From positions 62,001 through 126,000 of the forward strand of contig NZ_JAIQZJ010000013.1 of NCBI RefSeq assembly GCF_020073815.1: DNA of 64,000 nt. Reading direction: 5' to 3'. Under the pieces are notes generated by a model. The model was not told the origin of the DNA. It saw nothing but the letters and a program-made list of their open reading frames with translations, and ran no database searches. The stretch comes from Nocardioides mangrovi. GTDB taxonomy: Bacteria; Actinomycetota; Actinomycetes; Propionibacteriales; Nocardioidaceae. The translations under genes were made by a program, and so were the position numbers. This document shows positions 33,156 to 42,751 of the stretch, in pieces (the first letter of the stretch is position 1; the number at the start of each line of letters is the position of its first letter).

Positions 33156-35927
33156 TCAGTCCTCGCGCAGCTCGCTGACCACGTCGCGGAGCTGGTTGCG
33201 CGAGGTGACGCCGAGCTTCGGGAACGCGTGGTAGAGGTGCCCGCCGACCGTACGTGGGGAGAGGAACAGCGCCTGGCCGATCTCCTTGTTGCTCAGGCCG
33301 GTGGCGGCGAGCAGCACGATCTCCCGCTCCTGGGAGGTCAGGTCGGGCCAACGGGCGGGCTCGCGGCCGAGATCGTCCGAGCGGACCCCGGCCGCGCGCA
33401 GCTCGGCCTCGGCCGCCGCCGCCCACGCGCTCGCCCCGATCCGGGTGAAGACCTGCTGGGCGGTCCGGAGGAGGCCGCGGGCGTCGGCGGCACGGCGCTG
33501 CCGGCGCAGCCACACGCCGTGCTCGAGCTGGGCGCTCGCCCACTCGAACGGGAAGTCGGCAGCTCCCGGCTCGCGCACGGCGCGATCGAAGAGCCGGTCG
33601 GCGTCTGCGGGGTCGGCGGACAGCTGGGCCCGGGCGCGGGCGAGCAGGCGGCGGATCCGTGGCCCCGGCTCGGTGCCGACCCGGCCCTGCGCCCGCCGGA
33701 CCACCTCGACGACCTCGTCGGCCCTCCCGACCCGCACGGCCGCGGAGACGAGGTCGGCGAGCGCGAGGAAGGAGACGTGCGGGTGGAGCGGGTCGCCGTC
33801 GGCGCCGAAGAGACTCCGCAGGTCCTGGTAGGCGCCCTCGTGATCGCCCATGCCCGCCAGGGCGTAGGCACGCCCGGTCATCAGGACCGCCTCGAGGGAG
33901 GCCGACTGCCCGGACTCGGTCTCGGCGAGCAGCGCGTCGATCGTCCGCAGCGCCTCGCGGTGATCCCCGCGTACGGCGGTCACGCGGGCGCGCAGCTCCC
34001 GACCCACCACGCGGTAGTACCAGAGGCCTTCGGCCTCGCTGATGTCGACCAGCATCCGGCCGGTGCGGTCGGCGTCGTCGTACCGCCCGAGGTCGAACTG
34101 CACCTGGCCGAGCGCCATGAGCGGCTGGGCGAGATGGCGCGATCCGTCCGCGCGCTGCATCAGCTCGACGGCCCGGGTGAGGCGGCGCACGGCGACCGCG
34201 TGCTCGTCGAGCAGCCAGCCGGTCGCGCCGAGCAGGACGTCGTACACGACGATGTCGCTGACCGGGAGGGTGCCCGTGGGGTGGTCGGGGGCGGCGCGGA
34301 ACAGCTCGAGCAGCTCGCTCGGTGGGTCGAGGGGGTCCAGCGCCGCGCGGATCCACGCCCAGGCCGCCGCCTGGAGCGGATGGCCCTCGGGGTCGTGGAG
34401 GGTGGTCTCCTCGTAGCGCTGCAACCAGCGGGCGAGGACGCCCGTGCCCTGGCCGGTCCGGTAGGTCAGCGTGGCCAGGCTCGTGAGCGACGCCCAGCCC
34501 GCCAGGTCGTCGAGGCCGATCATCTCCTCCAGCGACCGCTGCAGCATGTCCCGCGCCGCCGCCTGCTGCATCGTCTGGGTCAGCGCGTAGGCCTGCACCT
34601 GGGCCGATCGGGCACGGACGGCGGGGTGGGTGGAGTGCCGGCGGAAGCGGTCGGCGACGGAGGCCATCTTGTGCACGTGCCCGATGGCGGGCGACATGTC
34701 GACGCCGATCAGGATCCGCTCGTCGCGCAGGTCCGGGTCGACGGTGAGCTCCGCAGCGCGGACCACCGCATCGGCCGCCTCCTGCTGAGCGCCGCGCATC
34801 CACATCCGGTCGGCGCTGGCCATCAGCTCCGCCGCGACGTCCTCGTCCGGGGCCACGGCAGCGGCGGCGCGGTGCCAGATCCTCCGATCGCCGTCCGCGG
34901 CGTACGCGTCCGCCAGGGTGCCGTGCGCCGCGCGGCGCTCGGCCGCGCTGGCCAGGCCGTAGACGGTCGACTCCACGAGCGGGTGGCGGAAGACGACGCG
35001 GGTGCCGTGCACCCGCACCAGGCCGGCGTGCTCCGCCGGCTCGAGCTGGTGGGGGACCGAGCCCGCGGAGGTGGCCCGGGACAGCACGGCGAGGTCGTCG
35101 GCGCCCGCGGCGACCAGCAGCAGGAGTCGCCGGGTCTCCGCCGGAAGGGCGGGCAGGTCGGCCGCGAACGCCGCCTCGACGGTCGCCGGCAGGGCGTCGT
35201 GGGCGCCGACGCGGCCCAGCTCGAGCAGCGCCAGCGGGTTGCCGGCAGCGCGCTCGAGGATCGACACCCGGGTCACCGGATCCAGGCCCGGACACGTCGC
35301 GTCGAGGAGCTCGAGAGACTCGGCCCCGGTCAGCGGCGGCAGGTGCAGGACGGGATGGTCCTCGAGGCCCGCCGGGGCCGCGTCGGCGCGGGACGCGAGG
35401 AGGAAGGACACCTCCGACTGGGCGAGCCGGTTGGCGACGAAGGCGAGCACCTGCCACGAGGCGGGGTCCAGCCAGTGCACGTCGTCGAGGAGGACGAGGA
35501 GATCGCGGTCGGCGGCGAGCGTGACCAGCCACTGGTGGACGTCGCGGCGCAGACGGAGGGCATCCGTGGGTCCGGTCCCCTCGCTGCCGAGGACACGACG
35601 GCGGATCGACGCGACCAGGTCGACGGTCCCGTGGTCCTCGGCCCCGGGCGCGTCGAGGAGGTCGAGGAGGGCGGAGAAGCCCAGCATCGCCTCCGTGGTG
35701 CGTCCGTGGGCGTGCAGGACGAGCCAGCCATCGGCCCGCGCCGCGTCGGCCGCCGCCGTGACCACCGCGGTCTTGCCCGCGCCGGGACCACCGAGCACCG
35801 TGATGACGCGGCTGCCCTCGACGAGCCGGTGCCGGACCTCCTGGAGCACCTCGCCGCGGCCGAGGAGACCGCAGGCCGCGGCGCTCCACGGCGCCGAGGA
35901 GCCACCGCTCCGGTCCTGTCGTGCCAT
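33156..35927 (-). CDS. LAL-type LuxR transcriptional regulator (ATPase + TPR + LuxR HTH)
   Basis: A 923-residue regulator of the MalT/LAL type. It has an N-terminal STAND ATPase with Walker A GGPGAGKT at 46-53 and Walker B LLVLLDDVHWLD at about 135-146. A long helical tetratricopeptide-like middle follows (about 350-850). The C-terminal LuxR helix-turn-helix carries LTSQEREIVLLAATGLSNKEI and SPRTVGGHLYHAFPKLGV. Such proteins bind ATP and a small inducer and activate transcription. A GGAGGGA site precedes the ATG at 35927; the longer frame to 36035 has no family match. It is divergent from the SARP regulator, with about 110 bases between. The targets are unknown, but the DUF5996-hydrolase pair downstream on the same strand is a candidate. 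Confidence 0.9.
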   Translation of the reverse strand: MARQDRSGGSSAPWSAAACGLLGRGEVLQEVRHRLVEGSRVITVLGGPGAGKTAVVTAAADAARADGWLVLHAHGRTTEAMLGFSALLDLLDAPGAEDHGTVDLVASIRRRVLGSEGTGPTDALRLRRDVHQWLVTLAADRDLLVLLDDVHWLDPASWQVLAFVANRLAQSEVSFLLASRADAAPAGLEDHPVLHLPPLTGAESLELLDATCPGLDPVTRVSILERAAGNPLALLELGRVGAHDALPATVEAAFAADLPALPAETRRLLLLVAAGADDLAVLSRATSAGSVPHQLEPAEHAGLVRVHGTRVVFRHPLVESTVYGLASAAERRAAHGTLADAYAADGDRRIWHRAAAAVAPDEDVAAELMASADRMWMRGAQQEAADAVVRAAELTVDPDLRDERILIGVDMSPAIGHVHKMASVADRFRRHSTHPAVRARSAQVQAYALTQTMQQAAARDMLQRSLEEMIGLDDLAGWASLTSLATLTYRTGQGTGVLARWLQRYEETTLHDPEGHPLQAAAWAWIRAALDPLDPPSELLELFRAAPDHPTGTLPVSDIVVYDVLLGATGWLLDEHAVAVRRLTRAVELMQRADGSRHLAQPLMALGQVQFDLGRYDDADRTGRMLVDISEAEGLWYYRVVGRELRARVTAVRGDHREALRTIDALLAETESGQSASLEAVLMTGRAYALAGMGDHEGAYQDLRSLFGADGDPLHPHVSFLALADLVSAAVRVGRADEVVEVVRRAQGRVGTEPGPRIRRLLARARAQLSADPADADRLFDRAVREPGAADFPFEWASAQLEHGVWLRRQRRAADARGLLRTAQQVFTRIGASAWAAAAEAELRAAGVRSDDLGREPARWPDLTSQEREIVLLAATGLSNKEIGQALFLSPRTVGGHLYHAFPKLGVTSRNQLRDVVSELRED

Positions 35928-36037
35928 CGTCCCTCCGGCCGCATCCGAGTCACGCGACTGATGCGTTCCTCCAGCTCCCGCTCCTAGTGTCGCGGGTGCT
36001 CGGCCCCGCCGTACCTCGTCCTGAGGAGTAGTCACCC

Positions 36038-36901
36038 ATGCCGACCCGCTCCGACCCGTCCCTGCGGCTGCAGATCCTCGGCCCGCTGCGGGTGTGGCGG
36101 GGCCACGACGAGATCGGTGCCGGGCCGCGCCAGCAGGCCCACCTGCTCACCCTCCTGGCGGCGCGGCAGGGACAGCCGACCGGGGTCGACGAGCTGGTCG
36201 ACCTGCTCTGGGGGGAGCACGCACCCGCGAGCGCCCGCAACGTGCTGCACAAGTACGTCGGGTCGCTGCGGCGGCTGCTCGAGCCCTCGCTGCCGCCTCG
36301 CCGTACCGGCTCCTACCTCTGCCCGTGCGGCAACGGCTACCTGTTCCGCGCCGGTGGTGCGGTCCTCGACGTCGCCCGGTTCGACGAGCTGACGCGGGAC
36401 GCCGCCGCGGCCCTCGCCCGGGACGAGCCGCGGGCCGCCCTGGACCGCCAGGTCGAGGCGCTCGGGCTCTGGGCCGGCCCCGCGGGTGCGGGTCTGTCCC
36501 AGGAGCCGGCGATGGCGCCGGTCTTCGCACGCCTCAACGACTCCTTCCTCGACACCTGCGTCTCCGCCGCCGATCTCGCGGTCGCGCACGGGATGGCGGC
36601 GCGCGTCCTGCCGCCCCTGCACCTGGCCACGTCGATGGCGCCCTTCCACGAGCCCGTGCACGCGAGCCTGATGGTGGCCCTGGCCGCCGCCGGCCGGCAC
36701 GCGGACGCGCTCGCCGTCTACACCCGGGTCCGCGACCGGCTCGACGGCGACCTCGGGATCGACCCCGGCCCGGCGCTCCGCGCGGCGCAGCGCCGCGTGC
36801 TCGAGCAGACCGTCGGCAGGCCCGTGCGTCCGGCGGCCTGCCGAGGCGAGCGGTACGTCGGGCGCACCCATCGCACGATCGCCAGGAGGCACCATGGATG
36901 A
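36038..36901 (+). CDS. SARP/AfsR-family transcriptional activator (winged helix + BTAD)
   Basis: The 287-residue protein has the OmpR-like winged-helix at about 8-105 (LRLQILGPLRVWRG, RQQAHLLTLLAARQGQP, then VGSLRRLLEP and GNGYLFRA). A bacterial transcriptional activation domain follows at about 110-265, ending in ADALAVYTRVRDRLDGDLG. This is the short SARP architecture (DnrI/ActII-ORF4 like) that activates promoters with direct heptamer repeats, often in secondary metabolism. No biosynthetic cluster is beside it. A CPCGN insert at the wing (YLCPCGNGY) is unusual. Its stop overlaps the next start by 8 bases. Confidence 0.88.
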   Translation: MPTRSDPSLRLQILGPLRVWRGHDEIGAGPRQQAHLLTLLAARQGQPTGVDELVDLLWGEHAPASARNVLHKYVGSLRRLLEPSLPPRRTGSYLCPCGNGYLFRAGGAVLDVARFDELTRDAAAALARDEPRAALDRQVEALGLWAGPAGAGLSQEPAMAPVFARLNDSFLDTCVSAADLAVAHGMAARVLPPLHLATSMAPFHEPVHASLMVALAAAGRHADALAVYTRVRDRLDGDLGIDPGPALRAAQRRVLEQTVGRPVRPAACRGERYVGRTHRTIARRHHG

Positions 36902-37148
36902 CCAGGACCTGCTGCACAGCATCTCGGAGATGGTCGACCGCGAGCACCGGTTGCGGCAGTCGCACGAGGACGGACCGCCGGGGCAACCAGCGCGACCGGG
37001 GGAGCGTCAGGAGCTCGCCGCGCTCGAGGTGCAGCTGGACCAGTGCTGGGACCTGCTCCGACAGCGCCGGGCCAGGCGGGCAGCGGGGGAGGACCCGGAC
37101 GGCGCCACGACCCGGACCGGATCGGTGGTCGAGAACTACTGGCAGTGA
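36894..37148 (+). CDS. DUF2630 family protein
   Basis: An 84-residue protein with DDQDLLHSISEMVDREHRLR and the family core ELAALEVQLDQCWDLLRQRR, ending in SVVENYWQ. DUF2630 proteins are small helical actinobacterial proteins of unknown function. An AGGAGG site precedes the ATG, which overlaps the SARP gene, so the two are co-translated. Confidence 0.88.
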   Translation: MDDQDLLHSISEMVDREHRLRQSHEDGPPGQPARPGERQELAALEVQLDQCWDLLRQRRARRAAGEDPDGATTRTGSVVENYWQ

Positions 37149-37225
37149 TCTCGGTGCTTGCCGAGCGCGTGCCTGCTGCCCTACCTTCCGGCTGAGAGCA
37201 CCTCCACCTCCAGAAGGCGGTCGCG

Positions 37226-38050
37226 ATGCGGGGAGTCGTGGCAGTCGTCGGCCTGTTGGCGGGCGTCAGCGCGGCGGGCGTCCTGGGCGCGGCTCCGGCC
37301 GACGCGCAGGTGACCGACACCGTCGTCTTCGCGTTCACCGATCCCGACGTCGTCGAGTCGAGCGCGCTCGTCGTCCGCGAAGGGCTCTTCCTCACCCTCA
37401 ACGACGCGGGCAACCCGGGTCGGGTCTTCGTCGTCGACCCGGCCACCGGCGACACGGTCGGTACGACGGACTGGAGCACCACCCCCGTCGACCCGGAGGC
37501 GCTCGCACCCGCCGGCGACGGCTCCGTCTGGGTCGGGGACATCGGGGGGAACCTCCGGGCCCGCTCGACGGTGCAGGTGATCGACGTGCCGGTGGGGCGC
37601 ACGGAGCAGACGGTGTCGGCCGCGTCGTACGACCTCGCCTACCCCGACGGGGCCCACGACGCGGAGACCCTGATGGTCAACCCGCGCACGGGCCGCCTCT
37701 TCGTGGCGACCAAGGAGCGCACGGAGAACGGTTCCCTCTACCGCGCGCCCAAGACGCTGTCGGCCTCGTCGCCGAATCCGCTGAAGCGGGTGGCGGCGGT
37801 GATTCCGGTCGCCACGGACGGCTCGTTCTTCCCGGACGGGCACTTCCTGATCATCCGCGACTACCGCCGGGCGGCGGTCTACCGCTTCCCGAGCATGGAG
37901 CTGCTCGGCACCTTCCGGCTGCCCCGCCAGACCCAGGGAGAGGGCCTGGCCATCGACGAGAGGGGGCGCGTCTACCTCAGCTCGGAGGGGCAGTACTCCC
38001 AGGTCCTCCAGGTGTCGATGCCGCGGCGGATCAAGAAGCAGGTGAAGTAG
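37226..38050 (+). CDS. Secreted beta-propeller-like protein of unknown function
   Basis: A 274-residue precursor with a Sec signal peptide (about 1-27, cleavage near ADAQ). The mature part has blade-like repeats: LVVREGLFLTLNDAGNPGRVFVVD, GSVWVGDIGGNLRAR, GRLFVATKERTENGSLY, GRVYLSSEGQYSQ. This pattern suggests a six-bladed or seven-bladed propeller domain seen in extracellular 'esterase-like activity of phytase'-type or strictosidine-synthase-like proteins. No catalytic residues can be assigned. Convergent with the S15 hydrolase gene. Confidence 0.75.
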   Translation: MRGVVAVVGLLAGVSAAGVLGAAPADAQVTDTVVFAFTDPDVVESSALVVREGLFLTLNDAGNPGRVFVVDPATGDTVGTTDWSTTPVDPEALAPAGDGSVWVGDIGGNLRARSTVQVIDVPVGRTEQTVSAASYDLAYPDGAHDAETLMVNPRTGRLFVATKERTENGSLYRAPKTLSASSPNPLKRVAAVIPVATDGSFFPDGHFLIIRDYRRAAVYRFPSMELLGTFRLPRQTQGEGLAIDERGRVYLSSEGQYSQVLQVSMPRRIKKQVK

Positions 38051-38053
38051 GGC

Positions 38054-40407
38054 TCAGCGGTTGCGGTAGGGCACGTAGTCGCGGCAGGGCTCGTTGCGCA
38101 GGCTCGGGCAGGCGGGCGCGTCCGAGTCGATGCTCAGGCCGGGCACGACGGGGAGCACCAGGCGCGACGGGTGCTGCCGGGACGAGGCGACGTGGATCGT
38201 CGAGGTCCCCTGCACGGGCTTGGCGTGCGCGAACGCCCAGATCGGCTGCTCGCCGCCCGGGGCCGAGATCGTCACCCGGATCCGAGAGCCCGCTCGGTAG
38301 GCGTGGCCCTGGAAGTAGAGCGGGATGACGACCTTCGTGTAGCGGCCGCTCGGCATCGGGCGCGCGTCGTCGGCGCGCAGGGTCGGGATCGGCTCGAGCA
38401 GGGTCGACGGCTGCTTCATGATGTTGTCGCTCGAGGTCGCCAGCCTCCGCTCGCTGCCGCGCATCCAGCCGCTCTGGACGAAGGTCTCCGTGCCGTCGCG
38501 GACCTCACTGACCGTGGCCTGGAGGTCGACGTCCCGGGCCGAGGAGCGCACCCACACCTGCACGGCACCGGCGCCCACGGTGGTCGTGTCCTTCGTCAGC
38601 GGCGCCGAGACGTAGGAGACCGCGCTCCCGGCCTTCCTTGCTTCCAGTCCCAGCTCCACTGGGAGGCGTTGCCCCACAGGCCGCCGGTCGCGGTGCCGGT
38701 CCCGGTGTCCTCGGTGTAGTCGGTGCCGGACATCAGGCTGGGGTCGGAGACGTAGCGGTCGACGTTCTCCTTCCGCGGCGCCTTCGCGTGCAGCGCGCTG
38801 CCGGCGCCGAGGTACCACGACTCGGCCCTGGTGCCCGGCGCGGGCAGCGTGTCGAAGGAGTGCTCGTAGCCCGGGTAGGGGTCGCCGGCCTGGTTGGTGC
38901 CGAGGGGGCCGCTCCCGGCGCCGTTGTCGAAGAGCACCCGGACCGGCTTCTCGGCCTCGAACGCGGCCAGCGCACCGTCGTACGTCGGCTCCAGCTGCAC
39001 CGGGTCGTTCGGCAGGGTGAGGGGGTCCTGGGCCGGGGTGCCCATCGCCTCCTGGTAGATGAGCGGCGCCGCGGCCCGGACGACGGCCGCGTTGAGCGCC
39101 GGCGGCTGGTCGGCGACGTAGAGCGAGAGGAAGTCGTACCAGCGGTTGAGGGTCTCGGGGTCGAGCGAGTCGATGTGGGCGCCGTTGGTGAAGGTGAACC
39201 ACTTCTTCGTCGTGCCGGTGAAGTGGCGCACCAGCGCCGGGCAGTGGCCACCGGTCTGCTCGTCCTCGAACTGGCAGGCCAGGAACGTCGGCACGTCGAT
39301 CTTGTGCACGAAGGACACCGGGTCGAGCGGGTCGGCGACCTTCGGGTTGTAGTGGGCGTTGTCGCGGATCTTGTCCATCAGCGACGCGGCCTCCCCGTGC
39401 AGCGCCTGGTTGGCGGCGCAGGTCTCGTCGCCGTCGGCGACCCGCTGCTCGGCGTACGGCTGGGTGCCGGTGGCTCCGGTGCCGGCCGGCTGGGCCTCCT
39501 GCTGGCGCTCCTTGGCCCACTCGACCGCGAAGCCGGTGTTGAGGGTGCCGCCGGGGTAGAGGGTCGTCGCGGTCGCGTCGATGGTCGACAGCGGCGAGAT
39601 CGCGGCGAGGTGCGGCGGCCGGGTCTGGGCCGTGAAGAGCTGGCTGATGCCGCCGTACGAGATGCCCATCATCCCGACCTTGCCGCCCTTGACCCAGGAC
39701 TGCCGGGCGACGGTCTCGACGATGTCGTAGCCGTCGAGCGACTGCAGCGGCTCGAAGAAGTCGAACGCGCCGCCCGAGCAGCCGGTGCCGCGCATCTGGA
39801 TGTCGACGACCGCGAAGCCCATGATGTTCGCGATCGCCGCGATGCCGTTGGTCGGCCCGTCCGGATCGGCGTAGCCGTAGCCGGAGTACTCGATGAGCGT
39901 CGGGTACGGCGGCGTGTAGCTGACCCCCGCGGGGATCGGGATCGCCGCGCCGCCGATGCCGGCCGGGTTGGTCGGCGCGTGCACGGTGTAGGCGAGCTGG
40001 GTGCCGTCGCGCGTGGTGAGGTAGCCGTAGCCGTCCTCGGGCATCGTCTGGTCGTAGATGTCCGTGTTCCACTGCTTCGGGTTGCCGCCGTGGACCGTCA
40101 CTGGCCCCTCGGTGTCACCGCCCGACCGCACCCGGTAGCCGCCGCCGGGCTTCACGTCCCGGAAGAGCACGCCGCCGAGCGACGTTGCCTTCTCCCGTGC
40201 GACGGTGTCGCCCCGGGCGTCGACCAGCGTGGCCGTCGCGCCCGCGGGAAGTCCGACGGCGTACACCTGCTTGGCGCTGCCGTGCGCGGTGAACCCGTCG
40301 TCGGCCGCCACCGCCGACGGCGGACCGGCCACGACCGCGAGGCCGAGCAGCACGAGCGAGAGCACCGCGACGAGGGCGGCAGGGACACGGGACCGTTGAG
40401 CCAGCAC
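38054..40407 (-). pseudogene. Secreted X-Pro dipeptidyl-peptidase (S15)/CocE-like hydrolase gene, frameshifted
   Basis: The N-terminal frame (GTG start at 40407, stop at 38596) has a signal peptide (cleavage near AVA-ADD) and the S15 catalytic domain: RGTGCSGG oxyanion region, nucleophile GISYGG, and His in NGAHID. It ends abruptly after SQWSWDWK. The second frame carries the rest of the protein: AGSAVSYVSAPL, the beta-sandwich C-terminal domain (VQVWVRSSARDVDLQATVSEV) and the stop at 38054. One added base at about 38640 (TGGAAGCAAGG read as TGGAAGGCAAGG) would give one 784-residue protein, a normal size for the family. The enzyme would release Xaa-Pro dipeptides or hydrolyse esters outside the cell. 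As sequenced it lacks its C-terminal domain. Confidence 0.82.
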
Positions 40408-40524
40408 GTGGATAGAACGAGTTCCACCCCTCGGAGGTCACGTGCCCGCGAGTCCGATTGTCGAGATGTCGGGGGCCTTTGCGATGCTTGCCCACCGGCA
40501 GGTGGCGGGGACGCGGACGAGGGG

Positions 40525-42021
40525 ATGTCAGTGAGTGGGATCGGGGGCGAGCTCGCCCGGGTCAAGGGTGCCTTCGGCCAGCCCACGCTGACCCTGCTCC
40601 ACCAGCGCCAGGCGCCGGTCGTCATCACGATCTTCCGTGCCGCGTTCGGTCGCAACAACAAGCCGATCCCGACGGCCCGCCTGCACACCCAGGTCGAGGA
40701 GCACCTCGCGGAGATCCGGCGCGCCGGGGAGACCGACCTCCCGGCCGGCAGCGGCCGGGAGATCTGTCAGCGCTGGATGCGCGGGCAGTGGCTGGTGCGC
40801 TCGCTCGACGAGGGCGGACACGAGGTCTACGCGCTCACCTCGCACGCCCAGCAGGCGCTGGAGCTGGTCAAGAACCTCGCTCGCGACCGGGCGGCCCTGA
40901 GCGAGCACCGCATCGCGACCATCCTCGGCACGGTCCGCCGCTTCAACTCCGAGGCCAACCCGGACCGGTCGACGCGAGTGACGCTCCTCAACGAGGAGAT
41001 CGCCCGGCTCGAGGTCGAGCGCGATCGGCTGGTCGACGGCGCCGACATGGTGAGCGCGACCGAGGACTACATGCTCGAGGGCTTCACCGAGCTGCTCTCG
41101 CTGATCTCGGCCCTGCCGAGCGACTTCGCCCGGGTGGAGGAGCGCTTCGCCACGATCCGCACCGAGATCCTGGCGGCCTTCCGCGCGGAGGACCGGCCGG
41201 CCGGCGAGGTCATCGACGACTACCTCGCCCGTGCGGACGCGCTGATGACCGCGACCCACGAGGGCCGTGCCTTCGAGGGCGCCTTCGCGCTGCTGCGCGA
41301 CGACGCCCTGGTCACCCAGCTGCGTGACGACCTGACGGCGCTGCTCGAGCACCCCCTCTCCGACGGCATCCTCAGCGATGCCGACCGCGGCGAGCTGCGG
41401 GGCACGGTGTCGCTCGTGCGCGACGGCCTCGAACGCGTCCTGGTGCAGCGGTCGCGGGTGACTGCGACGCTCAAGGAGTACATCGTCTCCCACGACGCCG
41501 CGCGTGACCGCGAGCTGGAGCAGACCCTGCGGCAGGTCGAGTCCGAGCTGATGACCTGGATGGCGACCACCGGCCCTCGAGCCACCCACGACGTGCCGCT
41601 GCTGCCGGCGCGGGCGAGCGTCGACCACCTGCGGGAGCGCTTCTACGACCCCGCGGACGACGTGCTGCCCGAGCGCATCAGCACCGCCGACCCGAGCGAG
41701 GCGCCGCCCGTCTCGCTCGCCGACCTCGTCGCGCAGGGCGGACCCAAGCTGGCCTCGCTGCGCCAGCGCATCGACGCCGCCCTCGCCTCGACCAACCCGG
41801 CCGGTTCGCTCGGGGCGCTCTTCGACGAGCTCGAGCCGTCCCTGCGCCGCCCGGTCGAGATCTTCGGCCTCCTGCACCTCGCCGCCGACCGCGACTGGCG
41901 GTCGGAGGACGAGGTCGAGTCCTACGCCGCCGTACGCCCCGACGGCAGCCGGCGCACCTTCGCGGTGCCCCGCACCCCGTTGCCCGATCCCGACCTGAGC
42001 CCCAGGGAGACCCGCGCATGA
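40525..42021 (+). CDS. jetA: Wadjet/Mks kleisin-like subunit JetA (MksF, DUF3375)
   Basis: The 498-residue protein matches DUF3375/JetA: LLHQRQAPVVITIFRAAFG and RQAPV-like start, ARLHTQVEEHL, RWMRGQWLVRSLDEGGHEVYALTSHAQQAL (winged helix), then long helices (LLNEEIARLEVERDRL). In MksBEF/Wadjet complexes this is the kleisin bridging the SMC heads. It is first in a three-gene operon with 4-base overlap to jetB. Start is ATG 40525, though GTG 40531 has better spacing from the GAGGGG site. See jetC for the missing nuclease subunit. Confidence 0.88.
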   Translation: MSVSGIGGELARVKGAFGQPTLTLLHQRQAPVVITIFRAAFGRNNKPIPTARLHTQVEEHLAEIRRAGETDLPAGSGREICQRWMRGQWLVRSLDEGGHEVYALTSHAQQALELVKNLARDRAALSEHRIATILGTVRRFNSEANPDRSTRVTLLNEEIARLEVERDRLVDGADMVSATEDYMLEGFTELLSLISALPSDFARVEERFATIRTEILAAFRAEDRPAGEVIDDYLARADALMTATHEGRAFEGAFALLRDDALVTQLRDDLTALLEHPLSDGILSDADRGELRGTVSLVRDGLERVLVQRSRVTATLKEYIVSHDAARDRELEQTLRQVESELMTWMATTGPRATHDVPLLPARASVDHLRERFYDPADDVLPERISTADPSEAPPVSLADLVAQGGPKLASLRQRIDAALASTNPAGSLGALFDELEPSLRRPVEIFGLLHLAADRDWRSEDEVESYAAVRPDGSRRTFAVPRTPLPDPDLSPRETRA

Positions 42022-42749
42022 CCGTCGAGACCGAGCCCGGCACCACCGACGTCGACGAGGTCGAGGTCGGGGTCGACGAGGAGTCCGTCTCGCTCTTCGA
42101 GGGCGACGAGGGCGGCCTGGCGTTCGCCCAGCGGCACGCCCTCGTCACCCTGCTCAAGCAGCGCTTCATCAGCGCCCGCACCCACCCGCGCGACTGGCGG
42201 GTGCTGGTCGAGCACGAGCGGGTGCTGCGGTCCCGGCTCAACGACCTCTTCCTCGACCTCCAGGTCGACCGCGTGCGTGAGGTCGCGTGGAAGCGCCAGG
42301 CGAGCTCCGAGACCGGCGGCCGCTTCCCGACGATCCTCTACGACGCCGCGTGGTCGCGCGAGGAGACGCTGGTGCTCGTGCACCTGCGCGACCGGCTCCG
42401 CGCCGGCCTCGCCGGCGGCGACGCGCGGGTCTTCATCGACCGTGAGGACCTGGTCGCCTACGTCGCCAGCTTCCGCCCGCTGCACGCCACCGACGTGGCC
42501 GGCGACGAGAAGCGCGCCCGAAACGCCGTCGCGAGCGTCGCCAAGGCCGGGCTGCTCATCGACGTCGGCTCCGACGAGCGCTTCGAGATCAGCGATGCCG
42601 TCGAGCCGCTGATCCCGCTCGAGCTGCTCCAGGAGCTCCTCGCGGCGCTGCAGGCAGCCACCAGCAGCGACGTACCGGTCCCGGACGACGCGGCCGACCT
42701 CTTCGACGAGGACCAGCCGGCGAGCGACGACGCAGCAGGGGAGCAGTGA
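42018..42749 (+). CDS. jetB: Wadjet/Mks KITE-like subunit JetB (MksE, DUF4194)
   Basis: The 243-residue protein has the DUF4194 pattern: acidic N-terminus, VTLLKQRFISARTHPRDWRVLVEHERVLRSRLNDLFLDL, LVLVHLRDRLRAG, and a second winged-helix-like half (KAGLLIDVGSDERFEISDAVEPLIP). KITE subunits bind the kleisin and regulate the SMC motor. ATG overlaps the jetA stop (ATGA) and the stop is two bases before the jetC ATG, so the three subunits are made from one message. The acidic C-terminal tail (DDAADLFDEDQPASDDAAGE) is low-complexity. Confidence 0.88.
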   Translation: MTVETEPGTTDVDEVEVGVDEESVSLFEGDEGGLAFAQRHALVTLLKQRFISARTHPRDWRVLVEHERVLRSRLNDLFLDLQVDRVREVAWKRQASSETGGRFPTILYDAAWSREETLVLVHLRDRLRAGLAGGDARVFIDREDLVAYVASFRPLHATDVAGDEKRARNAVASVAKAGLLIDVGSDERFEISDAVEPLIPLELLQELLAALQAATSSDVPVPDDAADLFDEDQPASDDAAGEQ

Positions 42750-42751
42750 GC

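Noticed and set aside
33156..36035. Longer LAL start at 36035
   Set aside because: The extra 36 residues show no family resemblance and would cover most of the divergent promoter region; ATG 35927 has a strong GGAGGGA site.
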